A DNA stretch of 64,000 nucleotides from Flavobacterium sp. 270 (GTDB lineage: Bacteria; Bacteroidota; Bacteroidia; Flavobacteriales; Flavobacteriaceae), in NCBI RefSeq assembly GCF_004368785.1, contig NZ_SODM01000001.1, forward strand, positions 1,488,001-1,552,000, read 5' to 3'. The position numbers and the translations under genes were made by a program. The number at the start of each line of letters is the position of its first letter. Position 1 is the stretch's first letter. Positions 35,652 to 44,165 of this stretch are shown piece after piece. The notes beneath the pieces were generated by a model that was not told where the DNA came from, did not search any database, and worked only from the letters and a program-made list of their open reading frames with translations.

Positions 35652-36938
35652 CTACCGTAAAACTTCATGCATTGCTTTTGCTTTCAATAAACATTCTTCG
35701 TATTCTTTTTCTGGAATTGATTGTGATGTAATGGCGCTTCCGACAGAAAAAGAAACGTATTGATTTTCCTGATTGTATAAAATACTTCTGATCACGACAT
35801 TAAAATCAAAATCTCCCGAAGGCGTAAAATATCCCACAGCGCCACTATACAAGCCTCGCTTAGTTTCTTCCAGATTTTCGATGATTTTCATTACCGAAAT
35901 TTTTGGCGCTCCTGTCATACTTCCCATTGGAAAAGTGGTTTTTAAAACATCAACCGGAGAATACTGCGGATCTAATTTTGAAGTAATCGTCGAAATCATT
36001 TGATGCACTTGCAGAAACGAATAAATCTTGCAAAGTTCTACAACTTCAACAGAACCTTTTTGTGCGGTATGCGATAAATCATTGCGGACCAAATCGGTAA
36101 TCATGATATTTTCTGCACGTTCTTTCGCATCGTTTTCTAAAAATGATTTCGATTTTTCGTCTTCAACCAGATCAGAAAAACGTTTTGAAGTTCCTTTTAT
36201 CGGCTGAGAAATCAATGTTTCTTCCACTTTTTTCAAATAACGTTCTGGCGAAGCAGAAAGCAAAAATTGTTTGTTATTTTTAAAAAAAACGGAAAAAGGC
36301 GCTTGTGAAATTTCGTTTAGTTTCTGAAATTTTTCTAACGGATTTATAATGGCATTTTCAGCATAAAATTCCATACAAAAATTGGCTTCGTACATATCAC
36401 CTGCGTGAATGTGTTCCAGCATTTTTGTTATCTTTTCGATGTAAAATTCTTTTGAAATTCTTTGTTGAATTTCAATTTTATCTAATGTTTGAAAAGCATC
36501 AGAATCGGCTTGAATAATTTCTTCAAAATCATCTTCAACCTCATCATCACACAAAAATAAATATTGGATTTCGAGTTCATTTTCTTTCAATAAAAATATT
36601 TTTTTAGGTTGAAAGAAAAACAAATCCGGGAAATTTAATCCATCAAAATTGGATGATTTTAAATCTTCGACATTGTTTTTTAAATCGTATGCCAAATAAC
36701 CTAAAAGCCAGTCTTTTGTGGTGGATTGATATTGTTTTAAATCGTCGAAAGCGTTATGAAAATCGGTTTTTATTGAAGTAAAAGCATCTACAGCAAGCAG
36801 ACAATCAAAACTTGAGTATTCTTGCGGATAGGAATTGCTGTCTAAAAAAACAACCTCACGAAATTGTTGCGACCAACTTAAAAGCTGTTGTTTAAACTGC
36901 TCTGGATTTGCAATATGTTTATGAATTGAAACTCTCAA
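35652..36938 (-). CDS. pabB: Aminodeoxychorismate/anthranilate synthase component I family
   Basis: A 428-aa chorismate-binding enzyme. The frame is open up to an ATG at 37016, but a -7 box TAATTTTG lies inside that extension (36967-36960), so the TTG at 36938 (then RVSIHKHI) is the likelier start. The chorismate-binding half includes EANFCMEFYAE, SPERYL, QPIKGTS, MITDLVRNDLS, FPMGSMTGAPK and YSGAVGYF. The first residues in the PIKGT motif fit PabB-like enzymes (PIKGT with Lys), making aminodeoxychorismate for folate more likely than anthranilate. No glutaminase partner is adjacent. Confidence 0.88.
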   Translation of the reverse strand: MRVSIHKHIANPEQFKQQLLSWSQQFREVVFLDSNSYPQEYSSFDCLLAVDAFTSIKTDFHNAFDDLKQYQSTTKDWLLGYLAYDLKNNVEDLKSSNFDGLNFPDLFFFQPKKIFLLKENELEIQYLFLCDDEVEDDFEEIIQADSDAFQTLDKIEIQQRISKEFYIEKITKMLEHIHAGDMYEANFCMEFYAENAIINPLEKFQKLNEISQAPFSVFFKNNKQFLLSASPERYLKKVEETLISQPIKGTSKRFSDLVEDEKSKSFLENDAKERAENIMITDLVRNDLSHTAQKGSVEVVELCKIYSFLQVHQMISTITSKLDPQYSPVDVLKTTFPMGSMTGAPKISVMKIIENLEETKRGLYSGAVGYFTPSGDFDFNVVIRSILYNQENQYVSFSVGSAITSQSIPEKEYEECLLKAKAMHEVLR

Positions 36939-36959
36939 AAATGAATAAATTTTAGACTT

Positions 36960-36967
36960 CAAAATTA
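36960..36967 (-). promoter_or_regulatory. -7 box of the pabB-like gene
   Basis: TAATTTTG on the minus strand (plus-strand CAAAATTA) matches TAnnTTTG and lies 21 bases before the TTG start at 36938. No clear -33 TTG was found. Confidence 0.45.
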
Positions 36968-37146
36968 CGACAAAAAAAATCCGTCTATAAAGAGAATCCA
37001 TAAAAATATTTGGCACACTTTTTAGTACAGCAGAAATAGTTCGCTTTACATTTTTATTTTTTCACTGCAGGCAAATCTAAAATAGTATTAAGCAAAAATT
37101 ACATTACAGCATTTAAAACATTTATTAATCAATTTAAAAAACACTT

Positions 37147-38049
37147 ATGAAAACAATTGCCAAATTAAGTTTGTCTTCTTTAGTAATTATCGCGTTACTA
37201 TTTTCTTGCAAAAAATCTGAAGCTACCTCGGGTTCAGAAACCGCAGATTATGCTGCTGCTGCTTCAGACAGCACTTCTGTAATTTCCTCTTCTGCTGCTG
37301 TAGAAAAAAAGGACAGCAAACAAAAATTTATTAGAACTGCTGATCTAAGATTTAAAGTCAAGAACGTCGCGAAGTCAACTTATGCAATTGAAAATGCTGT
37401 TCAGAAATTTGGAGGTTTTGTAACCTATACCAACTTACAAAGCACTATACAAGAACAAATTAAAACCAAAATAAGCCAAGACAGCACACTGGAAACTACT
37501 AAATATTCTGTAGAAAACAATATCACGATTCGAGTACCTAATACGCAGTTGGATACGGTTATTAAAACCATTGCCAAACAAATTGATTTTCTGGATTTTA
37601 GAGTAATCAAAGCCGATGATGTTTCGCTAAAAATATTAGCCAACCAGTTTTCTCAAAAAAGAAATACAGCAAATGAAAAAAGAGTAGAAAAAGCTATTGA
37701 TACAAAAGGCAAAAAAATAAATGATGTTATGGAAGCCGAAAATACTTTGGCGAATCAGAAAGAAGCCAATGACAACGCTATAATTGATAATTTGTCTATG
37801 CAGGATCAAATTAATTTCAGCACAATTACATTGCAGTTATATCAAAACGAAACTATTAAACAGGAAATAAATGCAAGCGAAAAAAACAGCGACTCTTACA
37901 AACCTAATTTGGGTATTCAGATTGTTGATGCTCTAAAAAGCGGCTGGTATATTCTTGAGGCAATTTTTGTATTTTTCCTTAACCTTTGGCCTTTTATATT
38001 GATTAGTTTAGGAGGCTTTCTTTTATATAAAAAATACAGTAAGAAATAG
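37147..38049 (+). CDS. DUF4349 lipoprotein with C-terminal membrane helix
   Basis: A 300-aa protein. The lipobox L-L-F-S-C gives a lipid-anchored N-terminus. It has an Ala/Ser-rich linker, then the DUF4349 region (RTADLRFKVKNV, NITIRVPNTQLDTVI, SFSTITLQLYQ type strands). A C-terminal membrane helix lies at about 267-291 (LEAIFVFFLNLWPFILISLGGFLL). The family is widespread and of unknown function, thought to act at the envelope. It is monocistronic. Confidence 0.88.
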   Translation: MKTIAKLSLSSLVIIALLFSCKKSEATSGSETADYAAAASDSTSVISSSAAVEKKDSKQKFIRTADLRFKVKNVAKSTYAIENAVQKFGGFVTYTNLQSTIQEQIKTKISQDSTLETTKYSVENNITIRVPNTQLDTVIKTIAKQIDFLDFRVIKADDVSLKILANQFSQKRNTANEKRVEKAIDTKGKKINDVMEAENTLANQKEANDNAIIDNLSMQDQINFSTITLQLYQNETIKQEINASEKNSDSYKPNLGIQIVDALKSGWYILEAIFVFFLNLWPFILISLGGFLLYKKYSKK

Positions 38050-38257
38050 CAAAAACTGTTAATAAAGTAACATTTTTATAAGAAAAAATTCGTTATATTT
38101 GACATAGTATTCCATTAATCCTAAATATGGATTGTATTGGTTGAAAAATTCTCAATAGAAACGACGTTTAAAATTGATTTTCATTTTATACGAGAAATCA
38201 GATTATAACATTTCAAGCACATAATTATTTTTTTAACCTCTTAAAATCCTAAGTATT

Positions 38258-38632
38258 ATGAAAATTGCTACGATTATTGTCCGAGTTTTGATTGGTCTTT
38301 TGTTACTTTTTGCTTCTATCAGCTTTTTCTTTAAGCTTGCCCCAGAACCAGAAGTTACCGGAAATTTTAAAGCATTTAATATGGGCTTAGTGGCCTCTAC
38401 TTATCTTTTACCACTTGCAAAATCTGTAGAATTACTTTGTGGTATTGCCTTTATAACGGGACGCTTTGTAACATTGGCTAATATTTTGATCTTACCAATT
38501 ACAATCAATATTTTGTTTATTAATTATTTTATGGCTCCAGAAGGTTTGCCAATAGCCGGATTACTATTCTTGGCCAATTTATTTTTGATTTACAGATATT
38601 GGGATAATTATAAAACTGTTTTTACTCCTTAA
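38258..38632 (+). CDS. DoxX-like membrane protein
   Basis: A 124-aa protein with four membrane segments (about 5-23, 43-67, 71-92 and 97-115). The layout 'LLLFASISFFFKL ... KSVELLCGIAFITGRF' fits the DoxX/DoxX-like family, whose roles are mostly undefined (some in redox or oxidative stress). It is followed by a terminator shared with the lipocalin gene. Confidence 0.75.
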   Translation: MKIATIIVRVLIGLLLLFASISFFFKLAPEPEVTGNFKAFNMGLVASTYLLPLAKSVELLCGIAFITGRFVTLANILILPITINILFINYFMAPEGLPIAGLLFLANLFLIYRYWDNYKTVFTP

Positions 38633-38653
38633 ATCCTATTTGAACGAAATAAT

Positions 38654-38692
38654 AAACCCGATAGATTCAAAAATTTATCGGGTTTTCTTTTA
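38654..38692. terminator. Bidirectional terminator between DoxX and lipocalin genes
   Basis: The stem aaacccgata / tatcgggttt encloses a loop of about 12 bases and is followed by a T-rich run. The genes converge here. Confidence 0.82.
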
Positions 38693-39232
38693 TTATTTTC
38701 TGTCGTGTTTTACCCAAACAAGTTCAGAAGTATCGTAACCAATCTCTTGTGCTTTTTTTAGGTAATCCATTTTTATATTTTCCGGAATACTGGTTTCTCT
38801 GGAAAGTATCCACATGTATTTTAGGCTTTCGCCGATAACCAATGCATATTTGTAATCTGGATCTATTGCAATAACATTATAACCTGCATAAAAAGGACCA
38901 AAAAATGAGACTTTTAGCATAGCAATGTTGTCCTTTTTGACAAATTTAGCTTTCCCGATGCTCTGTTCCCACTTGTCTTTTCTGACGTTATAGCCCTTAT
39001 TATCAACTTTTATAGTGCCGTTATCTTTTAAAGAATATTCTGCGGTTACATTATTCAATCCTTTTTCATACTTAAAATCCAGTCTGGCAATTTCGTACCA
39101 TTTACCAAGATATTTGGCCTTATCAAAATTTTTGACAGCCTCAGCATTTTTCGGAATTGTAGATCCGCAAGAATAAAGTACTAAAGCAATTCCTGCCCCG
39201 AGTAAGATTGGAGCTATATATTTATTTTTCAT
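38693..39232 (-). CDS. blc: Lipocalin family outer-membrane lipoprotein (Blc-like)
   Basis: A 179-aa protein with a lipobox L-Y-S-C at about residue 22. The lipocalin signature G-K-W-Y-E-I-A-R-L-D and Blc-type AEYSLKDNGTIKVDNKGYN, SFFGPFYAGYNVIAIDPDYKYALV follow, with ILSRETSIPE near the end. Blc proteins bind lysophospholipids and fatty acids at the outer membrane in stress or stationary phase. Confidence 0.9.
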   Translation of the reverse strand: MKNKYIAPILLGAGIALVLYSCGSTIPKNAEAVKNFDKAKYLGKWYEIARLDFKYEKGLNNVTAEYSLKDNGTIKVDNKGYNVRKDKWEQSIGKAKFVKKDNIAMLKVSFFGPFYAGYNVIAIDPDYKYALVIGESLKYMWILSRETSIPENIKMDYLKKAQEIGYDTSELVWVKHDRK

Positions 39233-39347
39233 GATGATACTTTTTTATAGAGTTATAAAGTTACCATCAGAATTCATAAAATATTTTACAGAATTATCTC
39301 TGATTCTTATATTATAAAGTTAGGAATCAATCTGTTATAAAACAAAA

Positions 39348-39375
39348 AAACCGTCAGAAAAAACCCTGACGGTTT
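39348..39375 (-). terminator. Intrinsic terminator after lpdA
   Basis: The stem aaaccgtcag / ctgacggttt has a 8-base loop, with the T run on the minus strand, directly downstream of lpdA. Confidence 0.85.
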
Positions 39376-39398
39376 CTAAAATATATTTTACGTAAATA

Positions 39399-40802
39399 TT
39401 ATACGTGTATTGCTCTGTTTTCTGTTGCTGCCAAAGCTGCTTCTTTTACCGCTTCCGCGAAAGTTGGGTGCGCGTGGCTCATTCTTGAAATATCTTCAGC
39501 AGAAGCTTTAAATTCCATTGCAGTAACTGCTTCAGCAATTAAATCTGCTGTACGTGCTCCAATCATGTGAACTCCTAAAACTTCGTCTGTTTTTTCGTCA
39601 GCTAAGATTTTTACAAATCCATCTAAATCAGCACTTGCTCTTGCACGACCTAAAGCTTTAAATGGAAAACTTCCAGATTTATAAGCAATTCCTGCTGCTT
39701 TTAATTGCTCTTCAGTTTGTCCAACTGCAGCAACTTCTGGCCAAGTGTAAACTACACCAGGAATCAAGTTATAATCGATATGTGGTTTTTGACCTGCTAA
39801 GATTTCAGCAACCATAGTTCCTTCTTCTTCCGCTTTGTGTGCTAACATTGCACCACGAACAACATCTCCGATTGCATAGATATTTGGAACGCTAGTTTGT
39901 AAATGATCGTTTACCTCAACTTGTCCTCTATCAGAAATTTTTACTCCCGCTTTGTCAGCGTTTAATCCGTCTGTGTACGGACGACGACCAACAGAAACTA
40001 ATGAATAATCTCCTTCAAGAGTGATTGTTTCTCCTTTTGCGTTTTCAGCTTGAACTGTTACAGCATCGCCGTTTCTTTCTACTGATTTTACTTTGTGAGA
40101 AACGTAGAATTTCATTCCTTGTTTTTTCAACACTTTAGTTAATTCTTTAGACAATGAACTGTCCATTCCTGGAATAATTCTATCCATGAATTCTACTACA
40201 GAAACCTGAGCACCAAGACGTAAATAAACTTGTCCTAGTTCGATTCCGATAACTCCTCCTCCAATAATTACCAAGTGCTTTGGAACTTCTTTTAAAGCTA
40301 AAGCTTCTGTAGAAGTGATGATTCTTTCTTTATCAATTTTGATGAATGGTAAAGATGATGGTTTTGAACCTGTTGCAATTACTGCATATTTTGTTTCGAT
40401 AGTTTCTGATGTTCCGTCAGCTTTTACAACTGTAATGTGCGTTGCGTCAACGAAAGAACCTAAACCATTAAAAACCGTGATTTTATTTTTGTCCATTAAG
40501 TAGTTGATTCCACCTACGGTTTGATCTACAACTGCTTGTTTACGAGCAACCATTTTCTCTAAATTGATTTTTACATCACCAGAAACTTCGATTCCGTGAT
40601 CTGCAAAATGTGCAATTTCCGAATAATGGTGTGAAGAAGCCAACATTGCTTTTGATGGAATACAACCTACGTTAAGGCAAGTTCCTCCTAAAGAGGTGTA
40701 TTTTTCTACTATTGCTGTTTTGAAACCTAATTGTGCGCAACGAATTGCTGAAACATATCCTCCAGGACCTGAACCTATAATGACTACGTCAAATGAACTC
40801 AT
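39399..40802 (-). CDS. lpdA: Dihydrolipoyl dehydrogenase (E3)
   Basis: A 467-aa flavoprotein. It has an FAD motif G-S-G-P-G-G near residue 10, redox disulfide C42/C47 (GGTCLNVGC), an NAD motif IGGGVIGIELG, an AIGD motif and the C-terminal base pair HAHPT. It reoxidises dihydrolipoamide of 2-oxoacid dehydrogenase and glycine cleavage complexes. It is not linked to E1/E2 genes, so it probably serves several complexes. A -7 box TAATTTTG lies at 40837-40830 on the minus strand. Confidence 0.96.
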   Translation of the reverse strand: MSSFDVVIIGSGPGGYVSAIRCAQLGFKTAIVEKYTSLGGTCLNVGCIPSKAMLASSHHYSEIAHFADHGIEVSGDVKINLEKMVARKQAVVDQTVGGINYLMDKNKITVFNGLGSFVDATHITVVKADGTSETIETKYAVIATGSKPSSLPFIKIDKERIITSTEALALKEVPKHLVIIGGGVIGIELGQVYLRLGAQVSVVEFMDRIIPGMDSSLSKELTKVLKKQGMKFYVSHKVKSVERNGDAVTVQAENAKGETITLEGDYSLVSVGRRPYTDGLNADKAGVKISDRGQVEVNDHLQTSVPNIYAIGDVVRGAMLAHKAEEEGTMVAEILAGQKPHIDYNLIPGVVYTWPEVAAVGQTEEQLKAAGIAYKSGSFPFKALGRARASADLDGFVKILADEKTDEVLGVHMIGARTADLIAEAVTAMEFKASAEDISRMSHAHPTFAEAVKEAALAATENRAIHV

Positions 40803-40894
40803 AGTATTTGTTTTTATTTTTAGCGGTTACAAAATTAAGGAATTAAGTTTTGTTTGAAGTTTAAATCTGAATGTTTTTTGTGTGAAATTTGGGG

Positions 40895-40991
40895 TGTGGG
40901 TTTTTACCGCAAAGAGCACTAAGAGTTACGCAAGGTTCGCTAAGTTTTTTCTCTAATCATGTACTTTTTGCTCACAAAGACGCAAAGTTTT
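40895..40991. repeat. Intergenic ACCGCAAAGAGC / CAAAGACGCAAAG word repeat
   Basis: 'accgcaaagagcactaagag' at 40905-40924, 'cgcaaggttcgctaag' at 40929-40944 and 'cacaaagacgcaaag' at 40974-40988 belong to the GCAAAG family with a ~9-base sub-period. It is located between lpdA and the toxin-antitoxin operon, both on the minus strand. Confidence 0.5.
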
Positions 40992-41366
40992 TTAATCCAA
41001 CATCATACTTTGTGGTCCACCTCTTCTGCCAAAAATTTCTTTCCCAGATTTTATAAAGTTAAATAATCTGGTAATTACCCAAAGAAGTTCATCTTGATTA
41101 CAACAATAGTCTTCAATTTCTCCAGTTATACTATAATCTGAAACATTAAACCCCTCTTCAATATCATTATACCAAATTATTTGAGATCCAAAAATAGCTA
41201 CAACCCAAAAACCACCTCCCATTTCCCCATATTCTTTTTCTTCCCATTTTATTGGATCAATTTTAATTAAATCCCAGAAATTTTTCAATTCATCAGTAAG
41301 GCCTTTTTCTGTACTTACAATTTCATTATTAAGTTCTTGTAAAGATATTGGTGTCCATTCTTGCAT
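40992..41366 (-). CDS. Conserved hypothetical protein, third gene of ParE operon
   Basis: A 124-aa soluble protein that I cannot name. It has a striking central block GGGFWVVAIFG..IIWYNDIEEGFN, then Y-C-C-N-Q-D-E-L, with many Trp and acidic residues. This looks like a conserved family rather than random sequence. Its start overlaps the toxin stop by 1 bp (TAATG), so it is translated with the toxin. It may be an immunity or accessory factor or an unrelated passenger. An SMI1/KNR4-like fold was considered, without clear motif support. Confidence 0.65.
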   Translation of the reverse strand: MQEWTPISLQELNNEIVSTEKGLTDELKNFWDLIKIDPIKWEEKEYGEMGGGFWVVAIFGSQIIWYNDIEEGFNVSDYSITGEIEDYCCNQDELLWVITRLFNFIKSGKEIFGRRGGPQSMMLD

Positions 41367-41680
41367 TACTTTTTTATTAAAGTTTTAAGTAAAGGTTTCT
41401 TTTCAGGATTTCTTGAAGTATGAAACACTGAATAAATAATTATTTCACTTTCAATAATTTCATAAATAATAACAAATGGAAATTTAACCAAAGTCATTTC
41501 ACGGTAACCTGGCGCTTTTTTAATTTCGAATAATTCTGGATTTGTCTTTAAAACCTTAAGATAAGATTTCATATAATTTAGAAATTGCTTCCCTAAACCT
41601 TTACTTCTGTTTTCGTAAAATTCAATAGACTCATCAATCTCTTTTTCAGCTAATGGTAAAATTTTAATCTTAAAAACCAT
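41366..41680 (-). CDS. parE: RelE/ParE-superfamily toxin
   Basis: A 104-aa protein of type II toxin-antitoxin build: ILPLAEKEIDESIEFYENRSKGLGKQF at the N-terminus, then PGYREMTLVKFPFVIIYEI and VFHTSRNP. The helical hairpin plus a beta-sheet ending in H-T-S-R-x-P is the ParE-like pattern. ParE toxins target DNA gyrase and RelE toxins cut ribosomal mRNA; this one reads more like ParE. It overlaps the antitoxin gene by 11 bp. Confidence 0.85.
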   Translation of the reverse strand: MVFKIKILPLAEKEIDESIEFYENRSKGLGKQFLNYMKSYLKVLKTNPELFEIKKAPGYREMTLVKFPFVIIYEIIESEIIIYSVFHTSRNPEKKPLLKTLIKK

Positions 41681-41915
41681 ATTTGGTATTCAAACGTTTT
41701 TCTGCTTCCTCCCACGAACTTGCTTCAACTTCTCCAGACAAGTATTTTTCTCTTTCTTCTGCAACTATGTTATAATGAGAATCAGAAACTGTTGACTCTT
41801 TTTCATCATGATTTATGGCATCAAAAACACTTTCTAAAAGCTCTAATTTAGAATCGTCTTCAATGAATTTTCCAAAATCTTTTATCAGCTTGCGCCTTAA
41901 TTCTTTTACTTCCAT
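41670..41915 (-). CDS. Type II antitoxin (addiction-module component type)
   Basis: An 81-aa acidic protein in front of the ParE-like toxin. The last third, EEREKYLSGEVEASSWEEAEKRL, is the common toxin-binding helix pattern of putative addiction-module components. The N-terminal half may be a small dimerisation domain; no classical RHH or HTH was recognised. A -7 box and a direct repeat lie just upstream, suggesting autoregulation. Confidence 0.8.
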   Translation of the reverse strand: MEVKELRRKLIKDFGKFIEDDSKLELLESVFDAINHDEKESTVSDSHYNIVAEEREKYLSGEVEASSWEEAEKRLNTKYGF

Positions 41916-41952
41916 TTTGCTTGCATTTTACTTGCATTTGGAATCAAATTTA
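41916..41952 (-). promoter_or_regulatory. Promoter and direct-repeat operator of toxin-antitoxin operon
   Basis: On the minus strand TAAATTTG (41952-41945) matches TAnnTTTG. Between it and the ATG at 41915, ATGCAAG occurs twice, 11 bases apart (plus-strand CTTGCAT at 41920-41926 and 41931-41937), one helical turn, a likely binding site for the antitoxin or complex. Confidence 0.5.
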
Positions 41953-41994
41953 AGATTTTTAAGTTTTGGATTGTGTTAAGAACTTTATTTTTTG

Positions 41995-42138
41995 CTCGCA
42001 AAGGCGCTAAGACGCAAAGTTTTTTCATCAAAGTTGTCATTTCGACTGAAAGGAGAAATCGCACTAGTAGCTCCGTAATAAAAATCGACAATCTTTGTGG
42101 TTACGAGTGAGATTTGTCCCTCTGAACCTTTGAGTCTC
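41995..42138. repeat. Palindromic REP-like element (GTCATTTCGACTGAAAGG family)
   Basis: 42036-42064 (gtcatttcgactgaaaggag, then aaatcgcac) is identical to the reverse complement of 50167-50195. The other end (gacaatctttgtggttacgagtg, about 42089-42111) also matches 50144-50166 with one change. So the same ~80-130 base element occurs at both places. Flanking words belong to the GCAAAG and 'cctttgagtctct' families. Confidence 0.65.
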
Positions 42139-42597
42139 TCAAAAAGCAATCACCGTAGAATTCTTCACCTCACTAATCATAAACATACTTTGAGTACTTC
42201 CAATATGTTGTAATGAAGTTAATTTAGTTACCAAAAATTCCCTGTAAGCTTCCATATCTTTTACGAGAACTTTCAGAATATAATCGTAATCACCGCTTAC
42301 GTGATGACATTCTAAAACTTCTGGGAGTTTGATTACTTCACTTTCGAATTTCGTTAAAAATTCTTTGGTGTGCTGAATCAATTTTAAATGGCAGAAAACA
42401 ACAAATCCTTTTTCGATTTTAGATTTATCTACCAATGCAACGTAGTTTTTGATAATTCCCTCGCGCTCTAATTTTTTGATTCTTTCATAAACCGCAGTTA
42501 CCGAAAGATTCAGTTTTAGAGATAACTCTTTGTTTGTCTTTTTACTATCGGTTTGAAGTAAAACCAGGAGTTTTTTATCTATCGCGTCTAAAGTCAT
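42139..42597 (-). CDS. Lrp/AsnC-family transcriptional regulator
   Basis: A 152-aa protein of standard length. An N-terminal winged HTH (LDAIDKKLLVLLQTDS, LNLSVTAVYERIKKLEREG) is followed by a RAM ligand-binding domain (VLECHHVSGDYDYILKV). It is divergent from the Cys/Met-metabolism enzyme gene at 42947, the usual position for an Lrp-type regulator of an amino acid catabolic gene, so control of that gene by an amino acid is likely. Confidence 0.92.
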   Translation of the reverse strand: MTLDAIDKKLLVLLQTDSKKTNKELSLKLNLSVTAVYERIKKLEREGIIKNYVALVDKSKIEKGFVVFCHLKLIQHTKEFLTKFESEVIKLPEVLECHHVSGDYDYILKVLVKDMEAYREFLVTKLTSLQHIGSTQSMFMISEVKNSTVIAF

Positions 42598-42603
42598 TTT
42601 TTA

Positions 42604-42943
42604 TTGTCATTGCGAGGAACGAAGCAATCTCATCCTCAGTTTGGTATTTGGTTTGTTATCAAATGAAAGAAAATCTACTAAACTGGATTTTCATCATCAA
42701 ATTTAGATTAAAAATCAACATAATTTAACTTTAATAGTTTAAAAATCTAATTTTATCTTCACTTATTGATTAATTTTCTAAATAGATCGTATTTTGAATG
42801 GAATTTATTTTAAAAATAAATGTTCTTAAAAAAAATAGTTTCAGGTTTCAGGTTTCAAGTTACAACAACCTGAAACTTGAAACCTGAAACAAAAAAACAA
42901 TATTAATCAGAGGATGAGATTGCTTCGTTCCTCGCAATGACAA
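42604..42943. repeat. 34-bp perfect inverted repeat flanking the divergent promoter region
   Basis: 42604-42637 (ttgtcattgcgaggaacgaa, then gcaatctcatcctc) is exactly reverse-complementary to 42910-42943. Each arm ends within 10 bases of a start codon: lrp at 42597 and the PLP enzyme at 42947. The 272-base interior is A+T-rich and contains a hairpin of the GAAAC family (42845-42861 with 42874-42890). The same TTGCGAGGAACGAAGCAATCTC word occurs at 50014 and twice at 62063-62157. Confidence 0.85.
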
Positions 42944-42946
42944 AAA

Positions 42947-44149
42947 ATGAAAAACTTCAACCCAGCAGACAAAATCCAGGATTTACAATATTTCGGTGAA
43001 TTTGGCGGTGTAAATCCGTCGATTTCAGATTCTTCTACTTACACTTTTTTATCGGCAAAAACCATGTTTGATACTTTTGAAGGCAACATGGAAGGCTGTT
43101 ATTTGTATTCGCGCCATTCTTCGCCGAGTAATTTGTATTTAGACCAGGCTTTGGCGGCGATGGAAGGCACGGAAACAGCAAATGTTTCGGCTTCGGGAAT
43201 GGGAGCGATTACGCCTACTCTACTGCAGTTATGTGGTGCGGGCGATCACATTGTTTCGAGCAGAACGATTTATGGAGGTACTTATGCTTTCCTTAAAAAC
43301 TTTACACCACGTTTCGGAATTGAAACAAGTTTTGTTGACATCACAAAATTAGATGTTGTAGAAAAAGCAATTACTTCTAAAACCAAAGTTTTGTATTGTG
43401 AAACAGTAAGTAATCCGCTTTTAGAAGTTGCAGATATTACTGGTTTGGCTAAAATTGCCAAAAAACACAATCTGAAATTGGTTGTAGATAATACATTTTC
43501 GCCTTTATCGGTTTCTCCGGCAAAATTGGGGGCAGATATTGTAATTCATTCCTTGACGAAATATATTAACGGAAGCAGCGACACGGTTGGCGGCGTGACT
43601 TGTGCTTCTAAGGAATTTATTAATGCACTGAAAAATGTCAATTCTGGCGCAAGTATGCTTTTAGGGCCAACTATGGACAGTTTGCGTTCTGCAAGTGTAA
43701 TGAAAAATCTTCGTACGCTTCATATCAGAATTAAACAGCACAGTTATAATGCCGCATACTTAGCCACTAAATTTGAAAATGACGGTTTAAAAACAGTTTA
43801 TCCCGGATTAAAAAGTCACCCAAGTCATGAATTGTACAAAACGATGATTAATCCGGAATATGGTTTTGGCGGCATGATGACAATCGATGTTGGCACTTTA
43901 GCGAAAGCGAATGAATTAATGGAGCTAATGCAAACCAGAAATCTTGGTTATCTGGCGGTAAGTTTAGGTTTTTATAAAACACTATTCAGCGCGCCGGGAA
44001 CTTCTACATCTAGTGAGATTCCGTTAGAAGAACAACACGAAATGGGATTGACAGATGGTTTGATTCGTTTTTCTATTGGATTGGATAATGATATTGAGCG
44101 TACTTACGAAATGATGAAGACTTGTATGGTTGAGCTTGGGGTTTTGTAG
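42947..44149 (+). CDS. Cys/Met-metabolism PLP enzyme (methionine gamma-lyase-like)
   Basis: A 400-aa fold-type I PLP enzyme of the cystathionine/methionine gamma-lyase group. Y54 and R56 (YLYSRHSSP) contact the phosphate of the neighbouring chain. D181 (VDNTFSP) binds the pyridine N, and K205 (H-S-L-T-K-Y-I-N-G) is the Schiff-base lysine. The cysteine that true methionine gamma-lyases carry after Y-G is Gly here (I-Y-G-G-T-Y). The exact reaction (methionine gamma-lyase, cystathionine lyase or O-acyl-homoserine sulfhydrylase) is therefore open. It is divergent from an Lrp gene. Confidence 0.85.
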   Translation: MKNFNPADKIQDLQYFGEFGGVNPSISDSSTYTFLSAKTMFDTFEGNMEGCYLYSRHSSPSNLYLDQALAAMEGTETANVSASGMGAITPTLLQLCGAGDHIVSSRTIYGGTYAFLKNFTPRFGIETSFVDITKLDVVEKAITSKTKVLYCETVSNPLLEVADITGLAKIAKKHNLKLVVDNTFSPLSVSPAKLGADIVIHSLTKYINGSSDTVGGVTCASKEFINALKNVNSGASMLLGPTMDSLRSASVMKNLRTLHIRIKQHSYNAAYLATKFENDGLKTVYPGLKSHPSHELYKTMINPEYGFGGMMTIDVGTLAKANELMELMQTRNLGYLAVSLGFYKTLFSAPGTSTSSEIPLEEQHEMGLTDGLIRFSIGLDNDIERTYEMMKTCMVELGVL

Positions 44150-44165
44150 ATTATTTGTCGAAGGC

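Noticed and set aside
41906..42091. 61-aa frame on the minus strand before the antitoxin gene
   Set aside because: It reads through the REP-like element and the toxin-antitoxin promoter region.
42604..42943. Insertion sequence bounded by inverted repeats
   Set aside because: The 272-base interior codes for nothing, no target-site duplication is seen, and the arm word recurs elsewhere as a solitary REP element.
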